Shown: positions 1-13,700 of the stretch, piece by piece | Position numbering within the stretch: the stretch's first letter is position 1 | Layout: each line of letters begins with the position of its first letter | Source of the DNA: Nissolia schottii | Lineage: Eukaryota; Streptophyta; Magnoliopsida; Fabales; Fabaceae | Direction: 5' to 3' | DNA length: 64,000 nt | NCBI GenBank assembly: GCA_003254905.1 | Contig: QANU01013744.1 | Span: 1,032,796-1,096,795, forward strand | The notes under the pieces: generated by a model | Database searches by the model: none | Seen by the model: the letters and a program-made list of their open reading frames with translations, nothing else | Told to the model about the DNA's origin: nothing | Position numbers and translations under genes: made by a program

Positions 1-1299
1 TATAATTTGATAATTTAAAATTTTAATTTATAAAAAATATTTTTTCTTAAATAATCAAATTTAAAAGTAAACTTAATAATAATGTATAAAACAAAAATTA
101 ATATTATTTATAATTATTTTTATTTTGTTACTTATATTGTGTATATTATATGGTTATTAATTATTATTAAGTATTTATTTATATAGTTTAATCATTAATA
201 CTTTTTTATATTGTTGAAAAATTATTTTTATATTAAATATTGTTTTTTAAAAATACATATGTATCTATTACTAATTATTATTATATTTGTATTTTCTTTA
301 TTCTTTATTATTTTTATTAATTATTTGAAAATTTAAATATATCTTATATTATTTATTTTTATTTAATAAAATAAAATAAAAAAGATTGAAATAGACTTTA
401 TACGTTAGAAGTCAATCAAGTCTTATCATGTTTTCCTAGGCTAGATTAGTAAATCCATCATTTTAACTTATAAGGGAGCATGATAGATAAGCTTATACAA
501 TACAATGGTTACACCAAACAATTGATAAAGTCATTATGTATTGTATTGTATTAGCTTATCTTGTGCGAGTTCTTAAACGAAACCAACACAATGACAACTA
601 TAACATGTTACTTCAAGTAATAAAAAGGGAAAGTAAGAGTGTCTGTATACACAGAGATAGGTCAAGCACCAAATGAATCAATCGACAAGTAATTTGGACT
701 AATAAGGTTTGTGATAGGACAAACTAAAATAAGCTAAGATAATAACAAAAACTAAAATGAAACTTAAGAGCAAATTACAAATAAAAAGGATTTGGAATCT
801 AATTGGTAAAGGGTATTAGAAAAATGACTTAATCTTTTTTATTTCATTTTACTAATAATTAGTTATTCACTTCTAATTATTTGTTTATTCACCGAAGTTC
901 CAAAAAAAACCCACTAATCTCCCTTGGAAATAACTGATTTCTCATCTATTAGAGTAACTATTCAATCTCTTGCAACAATCTACATTAAAGACAAGCTTGG
1001 ACACATAATAAACTTTAATACACAGGCCGATGAGTTTATTTCTAATACTAACCTAACTTGTGGTAATTGAAACCACAAGCAACTATCACAAGCATTTTCT
1101 CAAACACTTGGTAGGCATACAACATTCAAATGGTGATCAAGCATTCAAAAGCATTAAGACTTAAATCAATTACATAAACAAATAATAGAAAGATGGGTTT
1201 CATGTCAAGAATACATCATGCCATAGTACAAGAGGTTTTGTTACATATGATAACAAAGAAAGTCAATTGATAAAAGAGAAAATTGGGGAAGGAAAATAC
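1..1299. other. AT-rich intergenic DNA, no gene seen
   Basis: No open frame or exon-like stretch is convincing here. Positions 1-400 are extremely AT-rich. From about 600 to 1,300 the base composition is more even and the text reads like non-coding transposon DNA, but I cannot assign it to a family. Confidence 0.5.
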
Positions 1300-1866
1300 A
1301 TAGAATATATTGGATGAGGAGTGGAGTCCTCAGATCTCTCCTTTAATCTTCAACATTCAATCCTTGCTTCCATAGAGGTTTTTTTTCCCCCATTTTTGCT
1401 ATCCAAAGTTAGAATTGGGAATTGTGTATTAGGTATTGGGTGTGAGTATTCATTCGATGTTCTATAGAGAGTGGATAAAATAAACCCAAAATCACCTTTT
1501 TTAATTTCGGCTTTTCAATGGAGCGAAAAAAAAAAAAAACGCTATACGGATATTTAGTTTAAGTGATTCACGTCCCTATTTAAAACTAAGAGATAACTCT
1601 ACAACTTTTTAGTTGATTGTGAGTTGAAATTCTTCCGTTATCAAGACTTAAATTCTGTGACAAAGTCAGAGTGAATTAAGTTTGATCCATTTTTTGTGCA
1701 CTAACTTGGTCCCTTTTACCATCTCTTCTCCTTGAAGCTTTTATACTTGAAAACCAATGAACAAATACCTAAACTAGTCCTAAAATATACAAAGTTAATC
1801 ATAAAACCTATATGCAAACCAAGCAAATGATAGCTTGAATTAGAGAGTTATCACTCATGCTTTTCT
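1300..1866 (+). repeat. Dispersed repeat A, copy 1
   Basis: This stretch matches 18,240-18,668 in the same direction. Shared stretches include the segment around 1,407-1,440 and the long block 1,660-1,830, which lines up with 18,480-18,650 with scattered changes. A tRNA-Met primer-site-like sequence (TGGTATCAGAGGC) follows at about 1,974, and a weaker version follows copy 2, so the repeat may derive from an LTR. It is unclassified, and the edges are approximate. Confidence 0.5.
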
Positions 1867-1999
1867 ACATTGTCATCCAATAAAATTATTCCAACCGTTG
1901 AATTACAACTTGTAAATAGACATAAAAATGATTCAATTGTTTTTACCCATCAACTTAAGTTTTTGGGAGATTTTAACATGGTATCAGAGGCTCTATGAC

Positions 2000-3000
2000 T
2001 AAAAAATCAAGAGTTTGATCCTTGTCAACTCCCCTTTTTTTAAAAAAAAAAATTATTTATGCTGCAAGCCAAAATGAGTTATTGCGTGGAGGGACGTATA
2101 AAGAGACATAAAAATCATTTAATTACCTCTACTCATTAGCTTAAGCTTTTGATAGAGATGGTTTTTAACACACTAATTATCATATAGATCAAATGTGTTA
2201 AATTGCAAAAGATTTGAAAGTCAATACACATGCGATCTAATCCTCTTGCAATAACTGAGCTTACGCGAAATGGTAGGTTGTTGGTCACAAAATGTTTTTT
2301 CATTCTCATGAGTGAGATTGAACTCAACCACATGATTAAGGGATAAGGTGAGCTACTATCATGTCACATCTCGTGGTTACTATTAACTGAATAAGTAAAC
2401 TTTACCAATTTATTTTTTAAAGGTTATGACAAAATTTTCTGTTTAACATCTCTTAAAATAAAAGCATTCTATTAAAAAATATTGAGAAAAAGTGAAAATA
2501 AAAATGACGCCATCTGGATTTTCCTTTTTCGAAAGACTTTATTGTAGTTACTTTTAGTTGAGTTCAATATGGTTGGATAAATATCCAACATGTCCTTTTG
2601 CACTAACTATTGATATTGCTATTTTTGAAAGATTTTTTTTCCCCCTTAGATGTAATTTCAGTAAAGAAGAAAATGGATGCCTTCGACATAATTTTTCACC
2701 ATCTATAGTGGGTATAGTCCAATCTTAACTATCGCTTCTACTCTCTATTCTTCTCTTAAAGTACCAATTATTTTTCAGAGACAATTCTTTAGAAGAATAT
2801 GGAGGATCTCAGGTTTAAAAAAACACAAGGAACAGCATTTCATATAACTAGAGCATGATGATGATTTGCCAATGCCATAGTCAATGCTCAATTATTAGGT
2901 ATTACGTAGAATGTTTGTACATTTTTGTTAATTCAAACGAATCATAGACAAAATGTGTGCATCTCGTGTAACCAGGTTTTTTGCCATCTTATCTACTTAG
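2000..3000. other. Intergenic 3' flank of the SCPL gene
   Basis: No coding exon is seen. This is downstream of the minus-strand SCPL stop codon at 3,001 and should contain its 3' untranslated region. A minus-strand AATAAA is present near 2,540, but I cannot tell whether it is used. Confidence 0.4.
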
Positions 3001-4705
3001 TTACAAAGGGACATTAGATATCCACCTAGAAAACATGGCAAAACCTTCATCATGTTTGTGCTCAGCTATGTGTCCCGCGCCCTGCAAAATGAAAAGACAC
3101 TTAAAATCTTTCACTAACCATTGTATTTTTCTATTAAAGTAAACAAAACCAAAGCACTTGTGATTTAAAGTTTGCACATTTTGTTACCTTCAATGTTGCG
3201 AACGTCATATGATTCGAGTAAGTCCTTGTGTAACTGCATGAAATGGAATTAAATATAAAAATTTGGATACACGCTGTCTTGGAGTATTGTTGGTTGGAAA
3301 TATGAAAAATAAAAAAATGAAAAGATGGTAAAATAGGATTGATATAGATTTGGATTTTATTAAAACTATGTGCAATCCAGTTTGTGTCACTTTAGTCTTT
3401 TAAACAATAATTAAGAAACTCAAAATAAATGCTTAATCATAAAATATGTTGATTAAAATACTCTTATTTAATTTTAAACATCTAATTAATTCATCCTATT
3501 AATCTTATATGCAAAATTTATGTGTTATTAATGAGTGACACTACTAGAAAAATGCTCTCTATTGACGAATTTTATTGGTGGATATATCTGCGGACATTAC
3601 CGGCAAATTTTATGCCTCCAATTTGCTGGTAAATGTTTTTCACAAGTCTTTTGGTGCAGATCGTCATACTTATTGACGGAAATTATCCGTCAGTATATAT
3701 TGGCACGAATTGGCACGTTACTGGCAGATATATCTGCTGGTGAATTAGATAATAAATTATATAGATGATAAATTTATCGTCAGATATATTCGCCAATAAT
3801 AGTTTAGTGTTTAGGGTTATTAACTTTATTTTATATTCTTCTCATTAATAAAAGAACATGATATAAGCACATTACCAAAATTTGATATACGATATACCTA
3901 ACTAATTATGAGACTCACGTATGATCGAGACATAATAGGCAATTTGAAAAAGTTATTGGCGGATTTATCCGTTGATAAAAAGCAATTTGTCAGTAACTTT
4001 GACAAATAAAAGGATGTGTTTGTAGATATATCCACTTCAAAATTGGCGAGATTCCCACCCCAATGAAACACTCTGTTTTACTTAATACGTTTACCAATAG
4101 ATTCTATTTACTGGCGGATAAATCCTTCGGTAAAAATGTGGAACTCTATCTCATGAATCTCATTTCTCTTCCTCATTTTCTTTTTCTTCTCCTCCTTCTC
4201 TCTAACCTCTCTCTACCTTTTCTCCGTCGCTCCTTGATATGTCGCCGCTACCTCCACCGCCTCCACATTTGCCTTCGCTGCCTTCAACTCCACAGAGGCC
4301 GCCGCCACCCCAACCGTTGTCTCCATCACCACCACCGCATCCATTGTCAATAAGTCTCCCTCACCGTTTATTTATTTATTTATTTTTAAATTTTTTATTT
4401 TAGGATAGTTAACGGTAATAGATTGATTGTTTTAATTTATTTTTAAAATTTTTTATATTAAGATAGATGACTACTAGATCTAGGAAATTGATTGATTGTT
4501 TATTATGTTAGTGTGTATGTGTAATTGTTAGTGTGTATATGTATGTGTTAATTATTTTAAGTGTTAGTGTTTGTGTTTATGTAATTGTGTGTAAGTGTGT
4601 TTATGTAATTGATTAATTGTTTGTAAAGTGTTAGTGTATGTAATTGATAAATTTGCGTGTGTTAGTGTGTGTATATGATAAGTGTTAGCGTATGTGATTA
4701 GTCTA

Positions 4706-4736
<31 letters not shown>

Positions 4737-7700
4737 TAGGGTGCATGTGATAAATGTGTGTGTGAGATAAATGCATGTGTGTCTGTTAGTGTGTCTATAT
4801 TATAAGTGTGTTTGTGTGTATGTGATTAGTGTGTGTGTGTGTTAGTGTGTGAATATTATAAGTGTGTATGTATGCGATTAGTGTGTGTGTGTGTATGTGC
4901 ACTTTGTTGAGACATTATTCCCTTACAAAGTATGCAATTCTTCCATTCTCTCTGCATCCCCTAATCCACACACACACTATCTCGTGGGATTGGTTTCCCT
5001 CCACCCTTTCCCCACCTAAGCCTCATTTTTGTAGGGCATGTTGCACCTGAAACCAACATCACAGACTTTCCTTTTCCCATTGTTCCCATCTCTCCAACCT
5101 TAAATCCATTTCCTTCTCTTGTCCCCACTTCTAATTGTAGCTCTGCAACACCAAATCCTCCGTATCCACCCATCCCACCTATTGCCTAAACCAAGAAATC
5201 TTACAGGGTCAAGAAGCATCCATCTTACCTCCAAGATTATTTTTGCCACATAGCCTCCACATATCATCAAATCATCTCTTTAGGTATACATTACCCTCTA
5301 TCACAGGCAGTGACTTTTGACAATCTATCTCCCAGAGAAAAGCTTTTTCCATAGCTATAGGTTCCCACATTGAACCAACATCTCATAAAGTTGTTGTTGC
5401 TCATGAATATTGGCGCCAAGCTATCCAAGTTGAGTTAAATGCTCTTAACAAAACACAAACATGGACTCTTACTGCTCTTCCCCCTAGAAAGAAAGCAATT
5501 AGTTGTAAAGGGTTGGTTGGTTGCTAAGGGTTTCACTCAAATTGAGGGCCTAGATTACTTAGAGACCTTTAGCCTTGTTGCTAAAATTACAACCATAAGA
5601 CATTTCCTAGCCTTAGTTGCTGCCAATTATTGGAATTGAAAGCAGCTAAATGCAAACGCAACCTTCTTACATGGGGACTTGTATGAGGAAGTCTACATGA
5701 CTTTGCCTCCTGGTTTGCAAACCTCTAATTCCAATCAAGCATGTTAGCTCCAAAGTCCCCTGTGTGGTCTCAAACAAGCTAGTCGGCAATGAGATTTCAA
5801 GCTAGCCGAGGCATTACTTAGTTGTGGTTAATCTCAAAGCAAGGAAGACTATTCTATTTTTATTAACCATTCATCTCATCTCATCACTTTGCTTTTGTGT
5901 TGGTCTATGTAGATGATTTACTATTGACAGGAAATGGCGTCTCAGACTCCTTGATGACAATTCACCATAAAAGACCTAGGGTATGTCAAGTATTTCCTAG
6001 GCATGGAGGTTGTTAGAACTAAGCAAGGCATTTCACTATTTCAAAGAAAGTGTATGCTTTGGAACTCATCCAAGATGCAAGACTGTTAGCTTCTAAATCT
6101 GTCTTCACTTTGGCAGATCCAAGTATCAAGTTTCACAAATCTGGCAATGATCTCTACTCTGATCCCTTAGCTTATGGAAGATTAATTGGGAGACTGCTCT
6201 ACCTAACTAGCACAAGACTAGACATATCTTATGTTGTCAACCACCTTAGCCAATTCCTAGATAAGCCCATGATTGAACATCATTTTGCAGCAATCAGAAT
6301 CTTGAGATATGTTAAGAATGCTCATGCACTTGGCTTATTTTTTCCCTTCAAAATACTCTCTCAAAATCTCAGGCTTTGCTAATGCAGACCGGGGTTCCTA
6401 TATTGACACCAAAGAGATCCATTTCTGGTTTTCATTTCTTCTTAGACAAAACTTTAATTAATCTCTTGAAAATGCAAGAAATAGTCAACTGTTGCTTGCA
6501 ACACTTGTGAGGCAAAGTACAGGGTATCGGCAGCTGCAAGTTGTAAGGCTCAATGGCTAAGCTTTCTCATGAAATGAAGGACCTCAATTATCCAAAGCTA
6601 GCTCCAATTGTACTCTTTTACGACAGCAACTATGTCATCCACATTGCAACAAATTCGGTTTTCCATGAAAGGACGAAGAATATTGAAATGGATTACCATA
6701 TTGTTCAAGAGAAGATCACTGCTGGTCTAATCCATCTCCTATCCATTAATACCAACTGAATTTTTACCAAAGCATTGAACACATGACCTCATTGATTTGT
6801 ACCAGCCAATTAACTTGCTCTAATTGCAGCCTAGAATATTGCACACACGACCTAAACAACACTGGCAACTTGTACTGTAGACCGTACAGATGTAGACCAC
6901 GATGGGGCAGCAACATATGGAATCAAATCCCTTCTAAGTACCAAGTAACTTCATGATAAGCTATATATAGTTTCTATTTAGTTTCTAAGTAGTTAGAGAG
7001 CTATATATGCTTGTATATACGGCTAACCCTTAGGGTAATAACTCAGACTTGTAAATTCAATTCCTAATCAATGAGAGAAGCTCACTTAGCTCATTTCTCT
7101 GCCTACGGCATCTTCTTTCACATCTATGATCCTACACTTTTTCGTTCCACCATTGTTAGATTTCAAGGGTAACAAGTAAACAATTATGATATTAAGGCTA
7201 AAAGTACTTTCACGCCTACCCTGCGACTTGGCCATTTACCAGCCATGATCTCCACTCATCTATAATGGAGTAGTTTAGATCCCTTATCCATGCTTGAGTC
7301 GACACGAAAGGGACAACTGCGTCATGATCCCCACTGTCAATAGAACATCAATTACAATACAAAATCCACTAGTCACGAATGGCTTCGAGAAAATTATTAA
7401 TAATAATAATAAAAGAAAAACTTAACATGTGAAACAAAAATTGATTTAGAATTATGTGAAAATCTTCACCTGTATATCAAGGAGCGGTAGCCTCCTCTTG
7501 CACTGAGATTTACATGAAACTCAAAGCTGTTATAGATTTGGAATTCATAACCGTCTTTGTAACATCGTTGCCATTCCCCTATGGTTCCCTACAAAACATT
7601 CAACTAAGTAAATTTATAATGACATACATATGATATATCCATTAACTCATGCCAAGGCTTCTTTGGTCTATGTTTGACTCAAACGTAAAGTAACTATTGC

Positions 7701-10700
7701 TGATTTTAGACATAGACTTTAGGGTGCTTAGTTGCTGTGTCTCTAAGATTAGCACTATCGATTTACGGTAACTTAGTTGACATATAAAAAAGTTCACGAA
7801 ATAATATACATTACTTATCATCGCCGTTGTCGTCATCATCATCATTTATTTTATTATTGTTATTTTCATTATTATTACTATTTTTACTTTATTATTATTA
7901 TTATTACTACTATTTTTATTTTATTATTATTATTTTATATTATTATTATTTGGAATTATCTAAAGATGACAATTTAGATAGACACCTCCAATGAAGTTAA
8001 TTCACATAAGACAATGTGGATTACTCAGGTAATCCAGATTAATAGCAATCATATCACACCAAACAAGTCAGTGTAGATTACCGAGCAATTTAAATGTCAA
8101 ATTACCGATAATCTAAGTATATTACCTCATACCAAACACTCTCTTGGTATTTGTATGATGCATCATTACCCATTTACTAAATATAATGAAAATGCAAATT
8201 TATTATATCCAACCTCTCGAACTTGTAGTGCCTTGCGAACACTATTATCGTTGGCCCACCGAGTGCCAAGGAAATAACCAAAATCCTAAGGAAAAAAAAA
8301 GGTTGGAGATCAAATTGGAAACATTATGGAATAAAAATGTGTGTGAATGATCTATAGAAGGTATTGTGAATGTGAATCTATTCAAGATATGAAAAAATAC
8401 CTGACAAATTATTTCTGGTACTATGGGATCAGAACTAAGGGGAGCCTTCATCTTTTGATTCAGAGATCTCCTGTATAGAACTTGAAGTTGATTAGGCGAT
8501 TCAGCATCACCGCAATAGGGATCCAAAATGTGGTAGAAATTAATTCTTGAAAGACACTGCATTTAAGACACTGTAGTTTAATACCAATATAAACTCAATT
8601 GTATATATCATAATAAAATTGGCATAGTCATTAATTAATTACTTGCCTCATCATAGGAGTGGATGTCTCTTGAACACAATTCACTTCGAGAATCTATATC
8701 CATATACTCTCCTTTACAATTTCTCTGTAGTGACTGTCCACATATCATAGATATTAATAATCATTAGCATTTCTTTTATACACTTTTTGAACTTAACTGT
8801 ACATCAAATTCTAATTATAGAACTCAATGAAAAATATAAATTATATTCAAATACGTGAAGGTAAATGATATTCAAACACATCAACAGTCTGTACCAACAT
8901 TAGCCATTGAATATGTATTTTCTTGCAAAAAAATATTACCAAATAAAGTTCATCAGAAATAAGTCCCATTCCATGAACATATGAGATTTGATAATTTTGT
9001 TCTCTTCCTGTCGTTACGGGGTTTCCTAACAAATAACCCTGTAAAAATAAAGACCAATTTAGGCTTCAATCATATGTTCGGCTGTTTTGAATACTGGATT
9101 TGGGAGTTAAAACACACTTAATAATTTCTATATTATTTTGTCAGTAATGAAAGCATAGTCAGAGAAACTCATTACAAACCTGGAGATTTATCTGGGGTCG
9201 GACACCTTTATCATTTCCTATTAATCAAGAAAATTTAATAATAACAGTTAGTCAAATCAGAATTACGTTAAAACATTTATATGTCAATTAGTTATATGCA
9301 TAATTGTGCTTCTATAAGATATCTCGCAAGACCATTTTAAATCATGTCAAACGATATCAAATTTTCACATAAAGTTATTTATGGTATATTATTAAAAGAA
9401 ATTATTATAAAATTATTTCATTATTAGGGTATAAATAGAAGCCATTTCGTCAAAAAGATAGAAGCCATTATCTATCAAATTAATGAACTACAAAAAGAAA
9501 GAGAGACAACGACAACTACTTGTAAATTCTTCCTCACTTATGATTATGTAGCACCCGCACAAACCAAAGGTTACTAGGAAGCCAACATCTATTTGAGTGG
9601 AGAGAAAAAACGTGCAAGATAAAATAATAGCTTCCAGATCGCATGAGAAAAGAGAGAGAGAATGTAAATTTAGCAATAAATTTGGGTAATGCGGCTAACA
9701 AAATGTCACGCCAATGGTGTCATGTGAGCAAAATAAACTTACCTAACTTATAATTCAGCCCAAACACAATACATAACTTACAATTTGACCCAAAATAGGG
9801 ATGTGTGTAGATTATGATTTGAGAATAAATCTAGTTCAAATAGCAGGTTATGAGTTAGTTTTGACCTAATAATAGACGAAGTTAACTTATTTTGTTCATA
9901 TGACATTCTTGACGCGATAGTCTATTAGTTACGTTAGCAACTAATATGTTTGGACCAAAACAAAAAATATATATGTTAGGGATCTAAAGCAAATCTCCGA
10001 AATTTGTCAAAGACATGAAACATATTTAAACCAACTTGTTATGAGAATTGAACTTAATCAATTCGTCTATTAATTTAAATGGCCATATCAAGTAGTATAA
10101 GCTCATAAAATTTTATACAATTTAAAAATTATTTGATATTACATTTTTCCACTTTACTTTAACTTAGAATATAATTTTAAAAAGATATTTAAGTTGATTA
10201 TTAGATTTAATATTTATTATCGTCAATTTTTTAAAAAAAATTGATATGTTTAATCTTCAATATAATATCACATTATTTAACTATCAAATCAATTAAATTC
10301 ATTATCCATAAAATGTTATCAAGTGCAACAAGTTTACTAAACTAACTATAGGAGTTAATGAATCTCCTTTATATATATATATGCTACTTTACGCACTCGC
10401 GCAAAGTTCATTTGAAATTTATACAATTAGCAATAAATTAATTTAATTTAACCTAAATGGAACTCTTAGCTTATTTCTAAAAGAACTCCAATTTTGCATA
10501 ACTTTGGTCGTATGAAATAGTTTTCAAAATTACTTTCTACTTCTTTTAATTTTCTTTCTACCAAGTTTCAAAGAGGAGAGAAAGGGTGGACAAGAATATA
10601 AGGGAATAATTAAGTATTTGATATGGGAATAATGAGTAAATAAGATGGATAAACACATCTAATCTTGATTTGGAAATTTTGTTTGGCAATTTCTACGTTC

Positions 10701-13700
10701 AAAAGCAGAACACATTTAATCTGTATATTAGTGGAGAAAGATTAACGAAAATATGAAGAAACTTCTGGGTTGGATTGCTGTTATTAATTATAAAGATACT
10801 ATTACTTTTATAAACGATTCATGGTGCACATTGAGCCATTTAAATTTATTACCATTTGATATTTCTTGAACAACAGCTGGGATAGGAATGCCGGAATATG
10901 AATTAGCCCCAATGTACAATCTATTTGAGAGAAATTCCGGGTGATCAATAAGCCACTACATAGATGAAGATAAAATATATTACAAATTAATAACAAATTA
11001 TCAAAATTAAATAGCTTGTTTTCAGTTATATTTAGGAAGTTGAATCTCCCAAAGTGAACTATGAATAACACACCATTAAAAAAACACTAAATACCGACAG
11101 AATTACTGACAAATTTTATTTATCAATAATTCCGACGTATATGGCAGAAAAATATGTCAATAACTTGTTCAAAAATAATTTAGCCAATCATTGGTAACGT
11201 ATTCCATGGATATCAACATATCCATCGCAAAATCTTCATGCCATTTTATGCCAAATGACTTGTTGACAGATTAATCTGTAAGTAATAATAAAATATATTT
11301 TTATTTATTTTTGACGTGTAGCCTATGAATTAGGTTTTAGCATTTGAATTTATCATAGTCACAATTCAATCTGTCAATATTTATGATTGTGACTAATTGT
11401 TATTGTGATTTGGGGGTTGAGGGTTGTGATTTCGGGGTTATAGATAGGGTTTGGGGGTTAGGTTTGGGGTGTTTAAGGTTTTTAATTTGGACTTTATAAT
11501 ATATTTTTAACTTACATATATATATATAATTTTTTTCTTTTTTTTTCAGATATGTCAAATAGAAGTGGGACTCCCAGTAGACCAGTTCCACCTCCACGTT
11601 AAGTTTCACCTTCAACTCCATGGCATCGACATTGTAGATCTTGAAATCGAATTGCTGGCCTTGAAAGGTTGCATGCTCAACTTGAGAGAGAATCATCCAC
11701 CGCTAGCAAATGGTCAACAACCATCAACTTAGATTTTAGGGATTCTAGGATTGTATAGCACGTTGATCAATTTGAGATGTTAGAGAACCTTTCATTGCCA
11801 ACAGATGATCAACTTAATAAAAAAAAAATTTTTAGGTTGCCTGTTCGGTAACCAAGGCTTAGTCTTGACTAATCCGGGCCAACGTCATTCTCCTCTATTT
11901 TAAAAGCCTACAACCTCTTCCCTTGACAAATGAAAATAAGTTATACTTTAATCTTTATTTACATTTTTATATCAATATACTCTTCATAAATAGTTTCACA
12001 TATAATTTTTTTAATAAAATAAGAAATATGACTTATTAAAATATAAAATTATTAATACATGGTTATAATAATTATATAAAATTATTCTACTAAATAATAA
12101 GTTCTTATATCTGTATTAACAATTTATGGTAATTTAAAAAAAATTAATTAATTTGAGCATCTCTAATGAGAGGGGAGTATATTTTACTTTAAAATTATAT
12201 TATAATAAAAAATTGCTATTTTATATAAAATCATGAATAATATTATGCATTAATAAATAAAAAATAGTCTTTTTTTTTATGTAGACCTTAAAAAAAAAAA
12301 TAGTCTACATTAACTGATGCAAAAGATCTTACCACTTGCTATTATTGTTAGTACTTTAAAAAACTCTTTAAGGAATGATCTTTAAGGAATGATCTTTTTT
12401 TCGATTAACAACAACATTAAGGAATGGCCTGGTCATATTTGATCCAAACCGTCCGTTTGTTCTAAATTGGTAGGTGCAACCATTCATTCCATCGCCGTCG
12501 ACCTTCATGATCATCTTCCGGCACTCCTCCACCGTAATTAATTACATTATTTGTTTTTTAATTTCGTGATTTGAGCTAATCATTATGGGTTTTAGCAAAT
12601 CTAGCCAAATTGAAAAAGGGGGATCAAAGTGGGAGGTCAAACACTTCTTTAATATGTTTTTTTTTTTTTTGAGAGGAACACTTCTTTGATTATTAATCAC
12701 TCCAATTATTTAATTTAATGACTAATAAAGGTGAAAACACATCATAGTAACAAATGAGTTAAGTATGCAATGTCAAATGCAGGTTGAATTCAACAATGGT
12801 TTACGGCCCACTAAGGAGCGTCAAGCTCCATTCTTTTCCGCTGCATCAAAGAAAGCTCCTTGAATCATTAGTTAAAAGGTTAAGGACTAATTGATTGGAA
12901 AGATTTTAAATTTCCTGGTGGTAATTTACAAAAAGCCATATGTCGAAGGAGTATATATGTAACTTAGAATTGGGTTGTATGAACTCAATTATGCAAAATG
13001 ATTAGTTACTATTATGATGCACCCACTCCCAATAAATAGCGCCAAATATAATGACGTAAAGTGTATGAATATAAAGGTAGTGTCTATACCTTCCTCAAAA
13101 ATTGATGAGTATGATGAACCAATTTCCAATCATTTCGTAAGCCAGTGAGATTTTTTGCATAAGAGAAGCCAGTTCCAAATGGTAAATCCACAAAAATAAT
13201 GCTAGATACCTAACAAAAAAATAATTTACATGATTAGCAATATGTCACCCTCCCATATCATCATCATCATCATAATAATAATAATAATAATAATAATTTA
13301 CATTAATTAAATGTTTATATATTTTTTACCACTATTTTTAAAATTTCGTTCAAATTATTTTCATATCCTACTAGATCTTTCCCAATTTAAACTTCAAATT
13401 TTACTAAACATTTTTCACTTGATCCACTAAATCTTTTCAAAATTTAAATTAACATTATCTCACCTCTAACATTTGAAAATATAAAATTTAAACAAAACAA
13501 AAAGATAAAAAAATCTAAAATAATTTTTATACATAGTAAGCGTACTAAACTAGTAATAATTTATGGCGGTTTTCCAAATACTCCATTAGATAAATACCAC
13601 ATGCTATTTAATTTATTCATTTTTGATAATTTTTATAACTAAATTCATGAAATTTTATTATCATTTCATGATCTAATAAAACATATTAATGGATTATATG

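Noticed and set aside
4063-4353. 96-codon frame as a small gene
   Set aside because: It lies across the CACTA subterminal zone and a C/T-rich stretch; better explained as transposon sequence.
11400-11696. 98-codon minus-strand frame in the SCPL intron
   Set aside because: Lies across AT-rich intron DNA and opposite the CACTA first-exon-like stretch; no motif.
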